Origin: Alcaligenaceae bacterium
Lineage (GTDB): Bacteria > Pseudomonadota > Gammaproteobacteria > Burkholderiales > Burkholderiaceae_B
NCBI GenBank assembly: GCA_013416405.1
Contig: JACCET010000007.1
Location: 145,892-209,891 of the forward strand
Reading direction: 5' to 3'
Length of the DNA stretch: 64,000 nucleotides
A model generated the notes under the pieces. It was not told the DNA's origin and did not search any database. It saw only the letters and a list, made by a program, of their open reading frames with translations. Both the position numbers and the translations under genes were made by a program. This document shows, piece by piece, positions 48,521 through 56,195 of this stretch. Every line of letters begins with the position of its first letter. The stretch's first letter is position 1.

Positions 48521-49420
48521 ATGGATAGACTGACGGGCATGCAGGTTTTTGTTCGTGCTGTCGAGGACGGCAGCCTGTCGGCCGCAGCGCGGCGACTCGG
48601 TATGTCCGCAGCGGTGGCCACCAAAAACCTTGATGCGCTGGAAGCGCATCTGGGCGCCAAACTGCTGCACCGTACCACCCGCCGTTTAAGCCTAACCGAG
48701 TCGGGCAGCGAGTACTTGGATGCGTGCCAACGACTGCTACCGGAAATCGAAGAGGCGGAAGCAGCAGCCGCATCGCAACACGTTGAAGTCAAGGGCTTGC
48801 TGCGGATCAGCATGCCGCTGTCTTTTGGCGCTCGCTATATTGCCCCGCTGATTCCCGCCTTCAGCTTGCGCCATCCCGCATTGCGGATAGAGCTAGGGCT
48901 GAATGATAGCGTTGTCGATCTGCTTGATGGGGGCTGGGACATGGCGATCCGTATCGGACGACTGAACGATAGTCCACTACGTGCACGAAAACTGGGTGAC
49001 TGCCCAGAACTGGTCTGCGCGGCACCAAGCTACCTGGACCGCCGTGGTATTCCCCGGCGAGTGGCAGACCTGACCCAGCACAACTGTTTGGGCTACACGC
49101 TGTCATCGTGGGCGGGCGGCAGAGAATGGGCGTTTGGCGTAGATGGCCAGGTACGCGTACCGATCAATGGCGATCTGGCAGCCAACAGTGGCGAAGCCCT
49201 GCTTGCCGCCGCCATAGCCGGCCAAGGATTACTTTATCAGCCCTTGTTCATTGTTGGAGACGCCCTGGAAAGCGGGACTCTGACCGTCCTGGAGCTCGAT
49301 CAGCCCACGCACGCACTTGGCGGCATACACGCAGTCTACCCGCCCGAGACGCGGCCACCTGCCAAAGTACGTGCCATGCTTGACTATCTGGTGGAGGCGT
49401 TTAAGCAGAATCTGTGGTGA
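48521..49420 (+). CDS. LysR-family transcriptional regulator
   Basis: A 299-residue LysR regulator. The N-terminal winged helix (MDRLTGMQVFVRAVEDGSLS, then AAARRLGMSAAVATKNLDAL, LGAKLLHRTTRRLSLTESG) is followed by the substrate-binding domain. It diverges from the dioxygenase gene with a 106-bp intergenic region, which probably holds its binding sites, and likely controls that gene. It ends at the scarred junction of the window. Confidence 0.9.
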   Translation: MDRLTGMQVFVRAVEDGSLSAAARRLGMSAAVATKNLDALEAHLGAKLLHRTTRRLSLTESGSEYLDACQRLLPEIEEAEAAAASQHVEVKGLLRISMPLSFGARYIAPLIPAFSLRHPALRIELGLNDSVVDLLDGGWDMAIRIGRLNDSPLRARKLGDCPELVCAAPSYLDRRGIPRRVADLTQHNCLGYTLSSWAGGREWAFGVDGQVRVPINGDLAANSGEALLAAAIAGQGLLYQPLFIVGDALESGTLTVLELDQPTHALGGIHAVYPPETRPPAKVRAMLDYLVEAFKQNLW

Positions 49421-49451
49421 TCGAGGAAGATAGGCGCTCGGCACCTTCAGT

Positions 49452-49555
49452 ACGGTTGGGCCCGGCAAAATCGTATTGACCGTGACGCCGCTGTCGGCCA
49501 GCACTTTGACCACACCGCGCGACAAGCCCTGAATAGTACTTTCCTCATGCAACAT
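49452..49555 (-). pseudogene. Short-chain dehydrogenase/reductase fragment
   Basis: On the minus strand, TIQGLSRGVVKVLADSGVTV then NTILPGPT matches the conserved middle-to-C-terminal segment of SDR oxidoreductases (the helix after the active-site YxxxK and the following NxxxPGP motif). The catalytic Tyr and Lys lie outside the preserved part, and after GPT the frame goes over to unrelated sequence. It is a non-functional fragment. Confidence 0.6.
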
Positions 49556-49562
49556 GCCTACG

Positions 49563-49758
49563 TCAGACCCAGCGCGTAAAAGCCTCCACCTTTTCCCGCG
49601 GCGTTCGGAAGGTATTCACCAATGCAGACTCGTCCGCATAACCCAGCGACATGCCGCAGACCAAGGTCTCGTGGTCATGTGCACCGATGAACGGGAGGAC
49701 AATTTTCGCGTAATGATTCCACGCTGCCTGCGGACATGTGTGCAAACCTCGAGCTCGT
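49563..49758 (-). pseudogene. Nitroreductase C-terminal fragment
   Basis: On the minus strand, ARGLHTCPQAAWNHYAKIVL, then VCGMSLGYADESALVNTFRT and PREKVEAFTRWV, followed by a stop, match the C-terminal third of FMN-dependent nitroreductases (G-x-x-T-CPQAA, VCGMALGY, and V..FTR). The N-terminal two-thirds is missing, so it is a gene remnant. The frame upstream does not match the family. Confidence 0.7.
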
Positions 49759-49800
49759 GAGCATGTAGGCAAGTTTTGAAGGCGAACTTGAGCAGGAAGC

Positions 49801-49825
49801 AACTATCCGGAAATTCCGGATAGTT
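49801..49825. repeat. 25-nt perfect palindrome
   Basis: AACTATCCGGAA and TTCCGGATAGTT are exact complements around a single A. No T-run follows on either strand. It could be an operator, a recombination-related site or a remnant of an element end. Confidence 0.6.
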
Positions 49826-49856
49826 CGCCAAGCCAGATCAGAACAAGCACCACAAA

Positions 49857-49889
49857 AAACCCGCAGAACATTAATGTTCATGCGGGTTT
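49857..49889. terminator. Intrinsic-terminator-like hairpin at the junction
   Basis: AAACCCGCA (49857-49865) and TGCGGGTTT (49881-49889) enclose the palindrome GAACATTAATGTTC. On the minus strand a T-run (GGGTTTTTTG) follows the stem, which is the terminator form and fits a transcript coming from the right. Confidence 0.7.
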
Positions 49890-49933
49890 CAGGTACTTCA
49901 TCAGTCGTTATGAAACGCACTGATTTTTTATAA

Positions 49934-49960
49934 CTTGGTGCGACGACGAGACTCGAATAG
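49934..49960 (-). other. tRNA-3'-end-like sequence, possible attachment site remnant
   Basis: On the minus strand the sequence reads ATTCGAGTCTCG and then TCGTCGCACCA. It has a T-loop-like TTCGAGT and a CCA end, as in tRNA genes used as integration sites. The distance between T-loop and CCA is one base short of a normal tRNA, and no other tRNA arm is present upstream. It may be the duplicated 3' end left by an element that inserted in a tRNA gene, or chance. Confidence 0.25.
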
Positions 49961-50114
49961 TCAATATCCATGACGGTTTCGAAGCACATCAACTCTTGAA
50001 ATACCAAAAGACATACCAAAAACGTGAGGCTTGCATAAACCAACCTAGCGTATCGTCGCCCAAGCCAAGAGCCAGTACAAGATTCCCCATTTGTCCACCA
50101 TAAGGGATAACACC

Positions 50115-50408
50115 ATGAATGAACCTCTGTCCGAGGTCATCCGTATCCGGGTGACACCGTCTCATGCTGCTCGCTTGAACGAAGCTGCCGCCCTGTCCGG
50201 GCTGTCCCTCTCTAACTACATTAGGCGGCGGCTGTCTGCCGACGACACGCTGCAGGAAGAACTGACGCTGCTGCGCCAGATCGTGGCCGACTTGAGCCCT
50301 CTGCACGAAACGCGCTTGGCTGCCGTCGAAACCGCTTATCTTGTGCGGGCCATGGCCAAGCCTGAACAGATCGCCATCGCCCAACAGAATCTGCAGCGTC
50401 AACGCTGA
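50115..50408 (+). CDS. Ribbon-helix-helix DNA-binding protein, possible relaxosome accessory protein
   Basis: A 97-residue protein. The N-terminal part (IRIRVTPSHAARLNEAAALS, then GLSLSNYIRRRL, about residues 8-40) is a ribbon-helix-helix domain. The remainder is helical. Size and fold match the small DNA-binding proteins that assist relaxases at the origin of transfer (MobC/NikA-type), and it is the first gene of the conjugation cluster. A copy-control or repressor role is equally possible. The ATG at 50115 has AAGGG upstream. Confidence 0.65.
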   Translation: MNEPLSEVIRIRVTPSHAARLNEAAALSGLSLSNYIRRRLSADDTLQEELTLLRQIVADLSPLHETRLAAVETAYLVRAMAKPEQIAIAQQNLQRQR

Positions 50409-50464
50409 TTCGTCCTCGGCCTGTTCCAAGGCCATCTGCCGTACCCACTCCCGGAGACATCTTC

Positions 50465-51130
50465 ATGCAAACCCTTCCCGCTCTGCGGGCTGGGGCGCTG
50501 GCGCTCGCCTGCGTCCTGGCTCCTGTCGCTCATGCCGCCGACACGGCTAACCTGCTCACGGGTATCCCACGTCTCGCCTGCGAAGCAACGCTCTGCCTGT
50601 CTTCCAGCCTGCGACCTGGCGAATGCAGTCCATCCCTGGACCACTACTTCGACCTCAGGAAGTACAACAAGCACGGCCTGGACTGGTCTGCTACCGTCTC
50701 AGCGAGACGTTCCTTTCTATCCCAGTGCCCGGCGTCCGGCGACTCAGGCATGTCAGAGCGCATTGATGCCATATCACGCGGTGCTGGCAAATGCGACGCG
50801 GAATTCTTGAACCAAACCTATGCCGCTACGGCGTACAAATGGCGCAAGCGTGAATACGGCGGTGACAGCGGGCAGACCGTCTACGAGGTTCATCCGCTAC
50901 CTACAGTCACGCTCGACCAGCTACCCACCTATTGTGTCGTTTACAACGATCACGCCTGGACGTATGAGCTGTCTGTACGCTACGTCGGCAGACCAACCAT
51001 GGGCGGGCATTGGGTTAAAGCCGAGGAGTATGAGGCGGCGCAAGCCAAATGGGATGCCGACCATAGCGGGCTATGGGCGAAAGGCTGGAATTTTTCCCTA
51101 ACGAATCCCAGACACCGGCGCGGACACTGA
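50465..51130 (+). CDS. TrbM/KikA/MpfK-family conjugal transfer protein
   Basis: A 221-residue secreted or periplasmic protein with signal peptide (cleavage likely after APVAHA, about residue 24). Conserved cysteines are visible in RLACEATLCLSSSLRPGECS, which is the cysteine pattern of the TrbM/KikA family. Members assist mating-pair formation and are encoded next to virB1 in several conjugative plasmids. It is followed 11 bp downstream by virB1. The C-terminal HRRGH tail is basic. Confidence 0.7.
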   Translation: MQTLPALRAGALALACVLAPVAHAADTANLLTGIPRLACEATLCLSSSLRPGECSPSLDHYFDLRKYNKHGLDWSATVSARRSFLSQCPASGDSGMSERIDAISRGAGKCDAEFLNQTYAATAYKWRKREYGGDSGQTVYEVHPLPTVTLDQLPTYCVVYNDHAWTYELSVRYVGRPTMGGHWVKAEEYEAAQAKWDADHSGLWAKGWNFSLTNPRHRRGH

Positions 51131-51141
51131 AGGAGCCAGCC

Positions 51142-51804
51142 ATGATCGCAGAACTTGCAGCCTTGGCCCTCACCTGCGCACCCAACATCCACCCAGTCAC
51201 CCTGCATGCACTGATTCGTCACGAATCCCGAGTCAAGCAGTACGCCATCGGCGTCAACCGCAAGGTCCAGCACCTGCGACAGCAACCCAAAACATTGGCC
51301 GAAGCGACCGCAGCCGCTGATCGCCTCATTGACCAAGGCATCGACTTCGATGCCGGGCTGGGACAGATCAATGTTCGCAACTGGGCGTGGTTGAACCTCG
51401 ATAGCAAGTCCGTCTTTGATCCCTGCCGCAATCTGGCGGCTGCCCAGACGGTACTGGCAGAGTGCTATGCCAGAGCGTTACCCCGACAGACGGACCCGCA
51501 GCATGCCTTGCGCGCGGCGCTGTCCTGCTACAACACCGGCAATTTCAAGCGCGGTTTCACCAATGGCTATGTAGGCAAAGTGCTGGCCCAAGCCAAGATC
51601 AAGGTTCCTGCCTTGGCACCGTTGAAAAACGAAACGACCGAGCCCGCGACAAAGGCTACGCCGGCAGAATCGGCGCAAAAACCCGATCAAGTACCGGCTC
51701 AACCCGAAGGCACACCGGACGGCTTCAGCGCCAACCCGGCAACCGACGGCTTTTCACAAACGCGTGACGGCGAGCCAGAAAGCAGCCCTAATTCCGACAC
51801 CTGA
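51142..51804 (+). CDS. virB1: VirB1-like lytic transglycosylase
   Basis: A 220-residue protein that opens the peptidoglycan for assembly of the transfer channel. The SLT domain shows LHALIRHESRVKQYAIGVNR with the catalytic Glu, then the DAGLGQINVRNWAW region and ALSCYNTGNF. The C-terminal 60 residues are Pro/Ala/Glu-rich, the usual VirB1 tail. The start at 51142 follows AAGGAGCC. There is no obvious cleavable signal peptide; the N-terminal hydrophobic stretch is short. Confidence 0.88.
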   Translation: MIAELAALALTCAPNIHPVTLHALIRHESRVKQYAIGVNRKVQHLRQQPKTLAEATAAADRLIDQGIDFDAGLGQINVRNWAWLNLDSKSVFDPCRNLAAAQTVLAECYARALPRQTDPQHALRAALSCYNTGNFKRGFTNGYVGKVLAQAKIKVPALAPLKNETTEPATKATPAESAQKPDQVPAQPEGTPDGFSANPATDGFSQTRDGEPESSPNSDT

Positions 51805-51894
51805 CGCACCCTTGGCTGACCTAGCCGCGCTTATTCCTTTTCTTACCAACCACCACCCCTGCGCCACTTGGTCCCCAGGGGCAGGAGTCTTTAC

Positions 51895-52215
51895 ATGTCT
51901 CTACTGAAACACTTCAAGAACGCTATGTCCTACCTGCGCATCATCAACAAACCGACTACAGCCGCACTGCTGCTTGGCATCCATCAAGTTGCATTTGCAC
52001 AATCCATTGGCGGCCTTTCCCGAGCGCAAACAACATTACAGACCCTCCGGGACAATCTGGATGTCATCCTGCCCATTGCGGCCATCATCATCGGCGTCAT
52101 CATTTTTGTACTGTATTCCGCAGAGGTCATGCGCAAAGACGATGCCATCCGTTGGGGCATCGGCGTGCTGCTGGCCGGATCAGTGGCCGAACTGGTTGTG
52201 TTGCTTTGGAGGTAA
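51895..52215 (+). CDS. virB2: VirB2-like major pilin (TrbC/VirB2)
   Basis: A 106-residue pilin precursor. The N-terminal signal-like segment (TTAALLLGIHQVAFAQ) would be cleaved near residue 40. The mature part carries two hydrophobic helices, VILPIAAIIIGVIIFVLYSA and WGIGVLLAGSVAELVVLLW. Size, position and topology are those of the conjugative pilin. GCAGGAG lies 8 bases before the ATG. A CCCCTG/CAGGGG pairing lies just upstream. Confidence 0.82.
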   Translation: MSLLKHFKNAMSYLRIINKPTTAALLLGIHQVAFAQSIGGLSRAQTTLQTLRDNLDVILPIAAIIIGVIIFVLYSAEVMRKDDAIRWGIGVLLAGSVAELVVLLWR

Positions 52216-52218
52216 GCC

Positions 52219-52539
52219 ATGGCAACCAACACCTATCCGGTCTTCAGAGGGCTGGGCCGCAAGGCCACCTTCATGGGCGTTCCCACCAAGCTATTACTGG
52301 GTGCCTTTACCTGCGTAGCCATAGTCGCCATGACGGCAGGCCTGGCGTGGTGGGGCTTGCTGTTCATTGTTATACCCACGCTCGCCATTCTCACCCGCGA
52401 TGACGATAAAGCCCTGGATGTGCTGTGGCTCGAACTGAAAACGCGACGACGCAATCGCAATCAACGCTTCTGGCAGGGCTCAAGTTACGCCCTGCAAGGC
52501 TATCACCGGCGTCGGCCCTGGCGCGCGCTCATCAAGTAA
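52219..52539 (+). CDS. virB3: VirB3-like inner-membrane protein
   Basis: A 106-residue protein with one or two hydrophobic segments (LLLGAFTCVAIVAMTAGLAW, then WGLLFIVIPTLAIL). The opening (YPVFRGLGRKATFMGVPTKL) is typical of VirB3/TrbD. It starts 3 bp after virB2 and precedes virB4. VirB3 anchors the VirB4 ATPase. Confidence 0.82.
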   Translation: MATNTYPVFRGLGRKATFMGVPTKLLLGAFTCVAIVAMTAGLAWWGLLFIVIPTLAILTRDDDKALDVLWLELKTRRRNRNQRFWQGSSYALQGYHRRRPWRALIK

Positions 52540-52550
52540 AGGATGTTTTC

Positions 52551-54995
52551 ATGAATGCTGCTACCACCCTGGCCGTGGACGAACGGCGCGTCTCGCGCTA
52601 TCTGCCCTACTCCCATCATGTCACCGACCAGATCATTGCCTGCGACAACCATGAATACCTGGCGGTCATAAAGGTAACGGGCCGTGCGCCGGATGCCTAT
52701 GCACAAGATGAGCTGAAAGACTGGATCGAAGCACTGCATAACGTGCTACGCGGCTTGCCCATGGGATCGCTTGGCCTGTACTCCCACATCGTGCGCCGTC
52801 GCGTCACGGAATACCCCGACAGCGCTTTCAACCAGCCCTTTGCTTCCCGTTTCGATGCCGCCTACCGTGCCACGTTCGACGCCTCGGGCCTGATGATCAA
52901 CGATCTATACCTGACAGTGCTCATTCATCCGGTACAGGATCCGATACTGGGCACATTCGCCAGCCTGGAAAAAGCCGACGCGCCACGCATTGCGCACTGG
53001 CAAGCCGAATCCATCGAACGCCTGAACGGCATCATACGTGCCTTGAGCGCTGGCCTGTACCGCTACGATCCACAAACCCTGGGGATCGTAGATCGCAAGG
53101 GCTTTGCTTTTAGCGAAGCCGCCGAGTTCCTGGGATTTCTGCTTTCCGGTACGCACCGGCCCGTACCAATCAGCCGGGAACGCTTGCGTGACACCCTGCC
53201 CTACGTCAGACCGATCTTTGGCCGTCATGGAGAATTGGGCGAACTGCGTGCCGTCGCCAGCTCCCGCGTCTTTGGCATGATGGAGCTACGCGACTACCCG
53301 GAAGCGACAAAACCGGGACACCTGGATCGGCTGCTGGGACTGCCCCACGAATTCGTGCTCACTCAATCGTGGGGCAGCCATACCGGAGCGGCAGCCAAAA
53401 AGCTGGTCAAGAAGCATCACAAGTTGCTAGTCGATTCGGGCGATGATTCGATCAGCCAGGTCACCCAACTGACGGAGGCCATGGACGATCTGACATCAGC
53501 TCGCCTGGGCCTGGGCGACCATCACGCCACGATGCTGATTTATGGCGACACGGCTGAAGGGGTGCGCCAGGCCTTGGCCCAGACCGCCACGGCGCTGGCC
53601 GAAGAGGCAGTCGGCTTCCGGCCACTGGATCGAGCCCTGGAAGCCGGGTTTTGGGCGCAACTGCCCGGTAACTGGCACTGGCGGCCACGCCCGGTGCCCA
53701 TCACATCGCTCAACTTCCTGTGCTTTTCCAGCCTACATAACCAGCTGACTGGCAAACCGGTCGGCAACCCCTGGGGGCCAGCGGTCACGCTGCTCAAAAC
53801 CCAGACAGGCAGCCCGTTCTTCTTCAACTTTCACGCCTCTACTGAGGACTTGGACGAAACCGGAAAGCGTCGTCCGGGCAACACCATGATCATTGGGATG
53901 ACCGGCACGGGTAAGACCGTATTGCAGGGAATGCTACTTACCCAGGCGCAGAAGTTCGGTGCAACGTGTGTTGTCTGGGACAAGGATCAGGGCATGCAGG
54001 TGCTCATCATGGCGCTGGGGGGCCGCTACTTCAACATCCGCCTGGGTGAAGCAACAGGCTGGAATCCGTTCCAGATGGAGCCCACCAAAGGCAACGTCGC
54101 CTTTATGGTGCGCCTGGTCGTATTTCTGGCCGAGCGCCGGGGCGAGGCAGTCACCACACGGCAGCAGGCAGATATTACCCAGGCCGTGCAACAGCTGACC
54201 ACGCTGATCGACCGGGAGGCCCGCACGCTATCGACCTTGAATACCTTGCTGCCCAACCCGTACAGCGACGATGAAACCACGAGCACCATCCATGCTCGCT
54301 TGGCACCGTGGTGCCAGGGCGGTGAATACGGCTGGGTGTTCGATAACCCTGCCGATGAACTGAGTCTAGCCACCGGCACGGGCAAACCCGCCATCTTCGG
54401 ATTTGATCTGACCGAACTACTCGATGATGAGGCGGTACGGGGCGCAGCCACGATGTATCTGAAGCACCGCATTGATGCCCTGCACGATGGCCGGCGCATC
54501 ATCAACCTGTACGACGAATGCCAGCACCCATTAAAGGACAGACATTTTCAGGAAGACATGCAAGATGCCAGCCGCACCATCCGCAAGAAAAACGGCGTGT
54601 TGGCCTTCGCCACCCAGGAGCCGGGCGCTATCACGGAAAACCCGGTCGGCCCCTCCCTGGTTCAGCAGACAGCCACCTTGATTCTGCTGCCCAACCCCAG
54701 AGCCAAGGCCCGCGACTACATCGAGGGCTTTGGCCTGTCACCCACTGAGTTCGAGTTATTGAAGTCTTTGGGCGAGGCCAGCCGTAAATTCCTCGTCAAG
54801 CAAGGTTCAAGTGTCACGGTCGCGCAACTGGACTTGTCCGGCTGCGAAAACGAATTGCTGGTGTTCTCTGGCAGCCCCGACATGGCTGAGATAGCTGAAC
54901 AGGCCGTGACCCAGGCCGGGCGTGATCCGGCCGCCTGGCTACCCGTGTACCTGGACACCGTCAAACAAAGCCGCCAGTTAACCGCCCTTTCATAA
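52551..54995 (+). CDS. virB4: VirB4-type ATPase of the type IV secretion system
   Basis: An 814-residue ATPase. The N-terminal CagE/VirB4 domain (SRYLPYSHHVTDQIIACDNH) is followed by the motor with Walker A GMTGTGKT at about residue 448 and Walker B INLYDECQHPL at about 648. The arginine-containing TQEPGAITEN stretch is also typical. VirB4 powers pilus assembly and substrate transfer. The start at 52551 follows AAAGGATG and is preferred to the frame from 52425, which overlaps virB3. Confidence 0.93.
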   Translation: MNAATTLAVDERRVSRYLPYSHHVTDQIIACDNHEYLAVIKVTGRAPDAYAQDELKDWIEALHNVLRGLPMGSLGLYSHIVRRRVTEYPDSAFNQPFASRFDAAYRATFDASGLMINDLYLTVLIHPVQDPILGTFASLEKADAPRIAHWQAESIERLNGIIRALSAGLYRYDPQTLGIVDRKGFAFSEAAEFLGFLLSGTHRPVPISRERLRDTLPYVRPIFGRHGELGELRAVASSRVFGMMELRDYPEATKPGHLDRLLGLPHEFVLTQSWGSHTGAAAKKLVKKHHKLLVDSGDDSISQVTQLTEAMDDLTSARLGLGDHHATMLIYGDTAEGVRQALAQTATALAEEAVGFRPLDRALEAGFWAQLPGNWHWRPRPVPITSLNFLCFSSLHNQLTGKPVGNPWGPAVTLLKTQTGSPFFFNFHASTEDLDETGKRRPGNTMIIGMTGTGKTVLQGMLLTQAQKFGATCVVWDKDQGMQVLIMALGGRYFNIRLGEATGWNPFQMEPTKGNVAFMVRLVVFLAERRGEAVTTRQQADITQAVQQLTTLIDREARTLSTLNTLLPNPYSDDETTSTIHARLAPWCQGGEYGWVFDNPADELSLATGTGKPAIFGFDLTELLDDEAVRGAATMYLKHRIDALHDGRRIINLYDECQHPLKDRHFQEDMQDASRTIRKKNGVLAFATQEPGAITENPVGPSLVQQTATLILLPNPRAKARDYIEGFGLSPTEFELLKSLGEASRKFLVKQGSSVTVAQLDLSGCENELLVFSGSPDMAEIAEQAVTQAGRDPAAWLPVYLDTVKQSRQLTALS

Positions 54996-55006
54996 GAAGG
55001 TAGCCT

Positions 55007-55564
55007 ATGAAACCAGACACTCATGATCGGGAAAAGCAGCTAGCAGCGCTTGAACACAACCAGCGCCAAGCACAGGTTCGCGACGATCTGCAGACAACGA
55101 AAGATCAGGACTTCTATGCCCGCCTGGGGCTTTCCGGTCCGGACGCAGAGGCGGACACCCCAGATGATGCTTTTGTCGTTTCCATCCACTGCGAACGCTG
55201 GACACTTTCAGATCTGGAAGCAGGTGGAGTCAGTACCCACGACATCGAACTCGACCGCGTCACCTTCAATGCCGATGACTTGGTGCGCCATAGCCGGGAT
55301 TACGGAATTTCCGAACCATCGAGCACCGATCCCAGCATGACCCCGAACATCTGGTTCCGTTCCACGTATCCGCGCGAAGATCGTGCTTACTTTGAGCAAG
55401 GTGTAGAAAAATATTACAGCCTACACATCCACGAAGTGAACGGCCACCCACCTGGCTCCGCCGAGTATCAACGGGTGGCTGACTTGGTCGGCGTCCGCTT
55501 TGATCAAGCCGTACTAAGGCAGGAGCAGGAGCTCGAACAAGACGGGCCAGACCTATGCTCATGA
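55007..55564 (+). CDS. Hypothetical protein in the virB cluster
   Basis: A 185-residue acidic soluble protein (many Asp/Glu, few Lys) with a coiled-coil-like N-terminus (REKQLAALEHNQRQAQVRDD). There is no signal peptide or membrane segment. I do not recognise the family. Its ATG follows AGAAGG 12 bp after the virB4 stop, and the 3' end overlaps the next small gene. It may be an accessory or host-range factor of this plasmid backbone. Confidence 0.6.
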   Translation: MKPDTHDREKQLAALEHNQRQAQVRDDLQTTKDQDFYARLGLSGPDAEADTPDDAFVVSIHCERWTLSDLEAGGVSTHDIELDRVTFNADDLVRHSRDYGISEPSSTDPSMTPNIWFRSTYPREDRAYFEQGVEKYYSLHIHEVNGHPPGSAEYQRVADLVGVRFDQAVLRQEQELEQDGPDLCS

Positions 55565-55746
55565 ATCCATTCAGCCTCCAACATATCCCTGCTCCGAATG
55601 ACGACATGGACGTACTTTGTCGGTACATCCTGAAACATAAACAAGCGCCCGACTGGCTTACAAAGGCTGGGCACGTTTGCAGCGTGACCGACGCCTGGGC
55701 AGCATTCAAACGCAGCCCGGCCCACCCCAACAACCGTTCACCATAG
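55561..55746 (+). CDS. Hypothetical 61-residue protein
   Basis: A small protein whose ATG overlaps the stop of the upstream gene (ATGA); an alternative ATG lies two codons earlier at 55555. The sequence (MNPFSLQHIPAPNDDMDVLC, ending SPAHPNNRSP) has two cysteines and no membrane segment. I do not recognise it. Translational coupling and continuous spacing to the next gene argue that it is real. Confidence 0.45.
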   Translation: MNPFSLQHIPAPNDDMDVLCRYILKHKQAPDWLTKAGHVCSVTDAWAAFKRSPAHPNNRSP

Positions 55747-55754
55747 GAAACCCA

Positions 55755-56132
55755 ATGAATCGACGACATTTCATCACTACTGTTAGCGCCGCTGCGCTGC
55801 TGACCATCATAGCCGGATGCAAGACTGAACCAGATGGAGAGAAGTTCGTGGGGTATTGGAAGTCGGACAAAGGAAATCATCCGGTGCTGGTCCGTATCGA
55901 GCGTAACGGGGAGAGCTTCCTCTTTCACGAGACAGCATGGAGTATCGTCGGGAAGGTCGGGTATCGAACCCGCACCGTACCAGCAGTCATTAAGGCGGCC
56001 GACAATGTACTGGTCGTAGCCGACACTGTTCATTTGGCCTACGACGAAAAGGAAGATGCGATCGTCTCGGATCGCATGAAGGCCCACCGCATCACCGAAG
56101 CACAATACCAAAGCGCTACCAACAAGACGTAG
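55755..56132 (+). CDS. Small lipoprotein, possible entry-exclusion protein
   Basis: A 125-residue protein. The N-terminus (MNRRHFITTVSAAALLTIIA, then GC) is a lipoprotein signal with the lipobox IAGC at residues 19-22, and the mature part starts with Cys22. The rest (EKFVGYWKSDKGNHPVLVRI) is a compact beta-rich domain without a known match. Its position inside the virB cluster and its lipid anchor resemble entry-exclusion lipoproteins (Eex) of conjugative plasmids; this is inference only. AGGAAA precedes the ATG at 55755. Confidence 0.65.
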   Translation: MNRRHFITTVSAAALLTIIAGCKTEPDGEKFVGYWKSDKGNHPVLVRIERNGESFLFHETAWSIVGKVGYRTRTVPAVIKAADNVLVVADTVHLAYDEKEDAIVSDRMKAHRITEAQYQSATNKT

Positions 56133-56195
56133 CCCTTTTCTAACAAATCCACAGGTCGGCATTCGTCGGACCTTGTGGACATCCTGGAGTTTCAC

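Larger units (their letters stand above)
49421..50114. other. 694-bp junction region between the chromosome and the plasmid-like segment
   Basis: It contains no intact gene. In order: a short-chain dehydrogenase fragment, a nitroreductase fragment, a perfect palindrome, a hairpin terminator, a tRNA-3'-end-like sequence, and two copies of ATACCAAAA about 14 bp apart (50001-50023). All are listed separately. I could not see an oriT with confidence. Confidence 0.5.

Noticed and set aside
49934..50010. Complete tRNA gene
   Set aside because: Only a T-loop-like and CCA-like end are visible. The spacing is one base short and no D-arm or anticodon arm can be drawn upstream.
49675..50043. 122-codon minus-strand frame over the junction
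   Set aside because: It crosses the terminator hairpin, the palindrome and the nitroreductase remnant in a different frame, and has no family match by eye.
55266..56195. 309-codon minus-strand frame opposite the small genes between virB4 and virB5
   Set aside because: It runs against a tightly packed plus-strand operon whose genes have good ribosome-binding sites and a lipobox. No motif is visible in the reverse frame.
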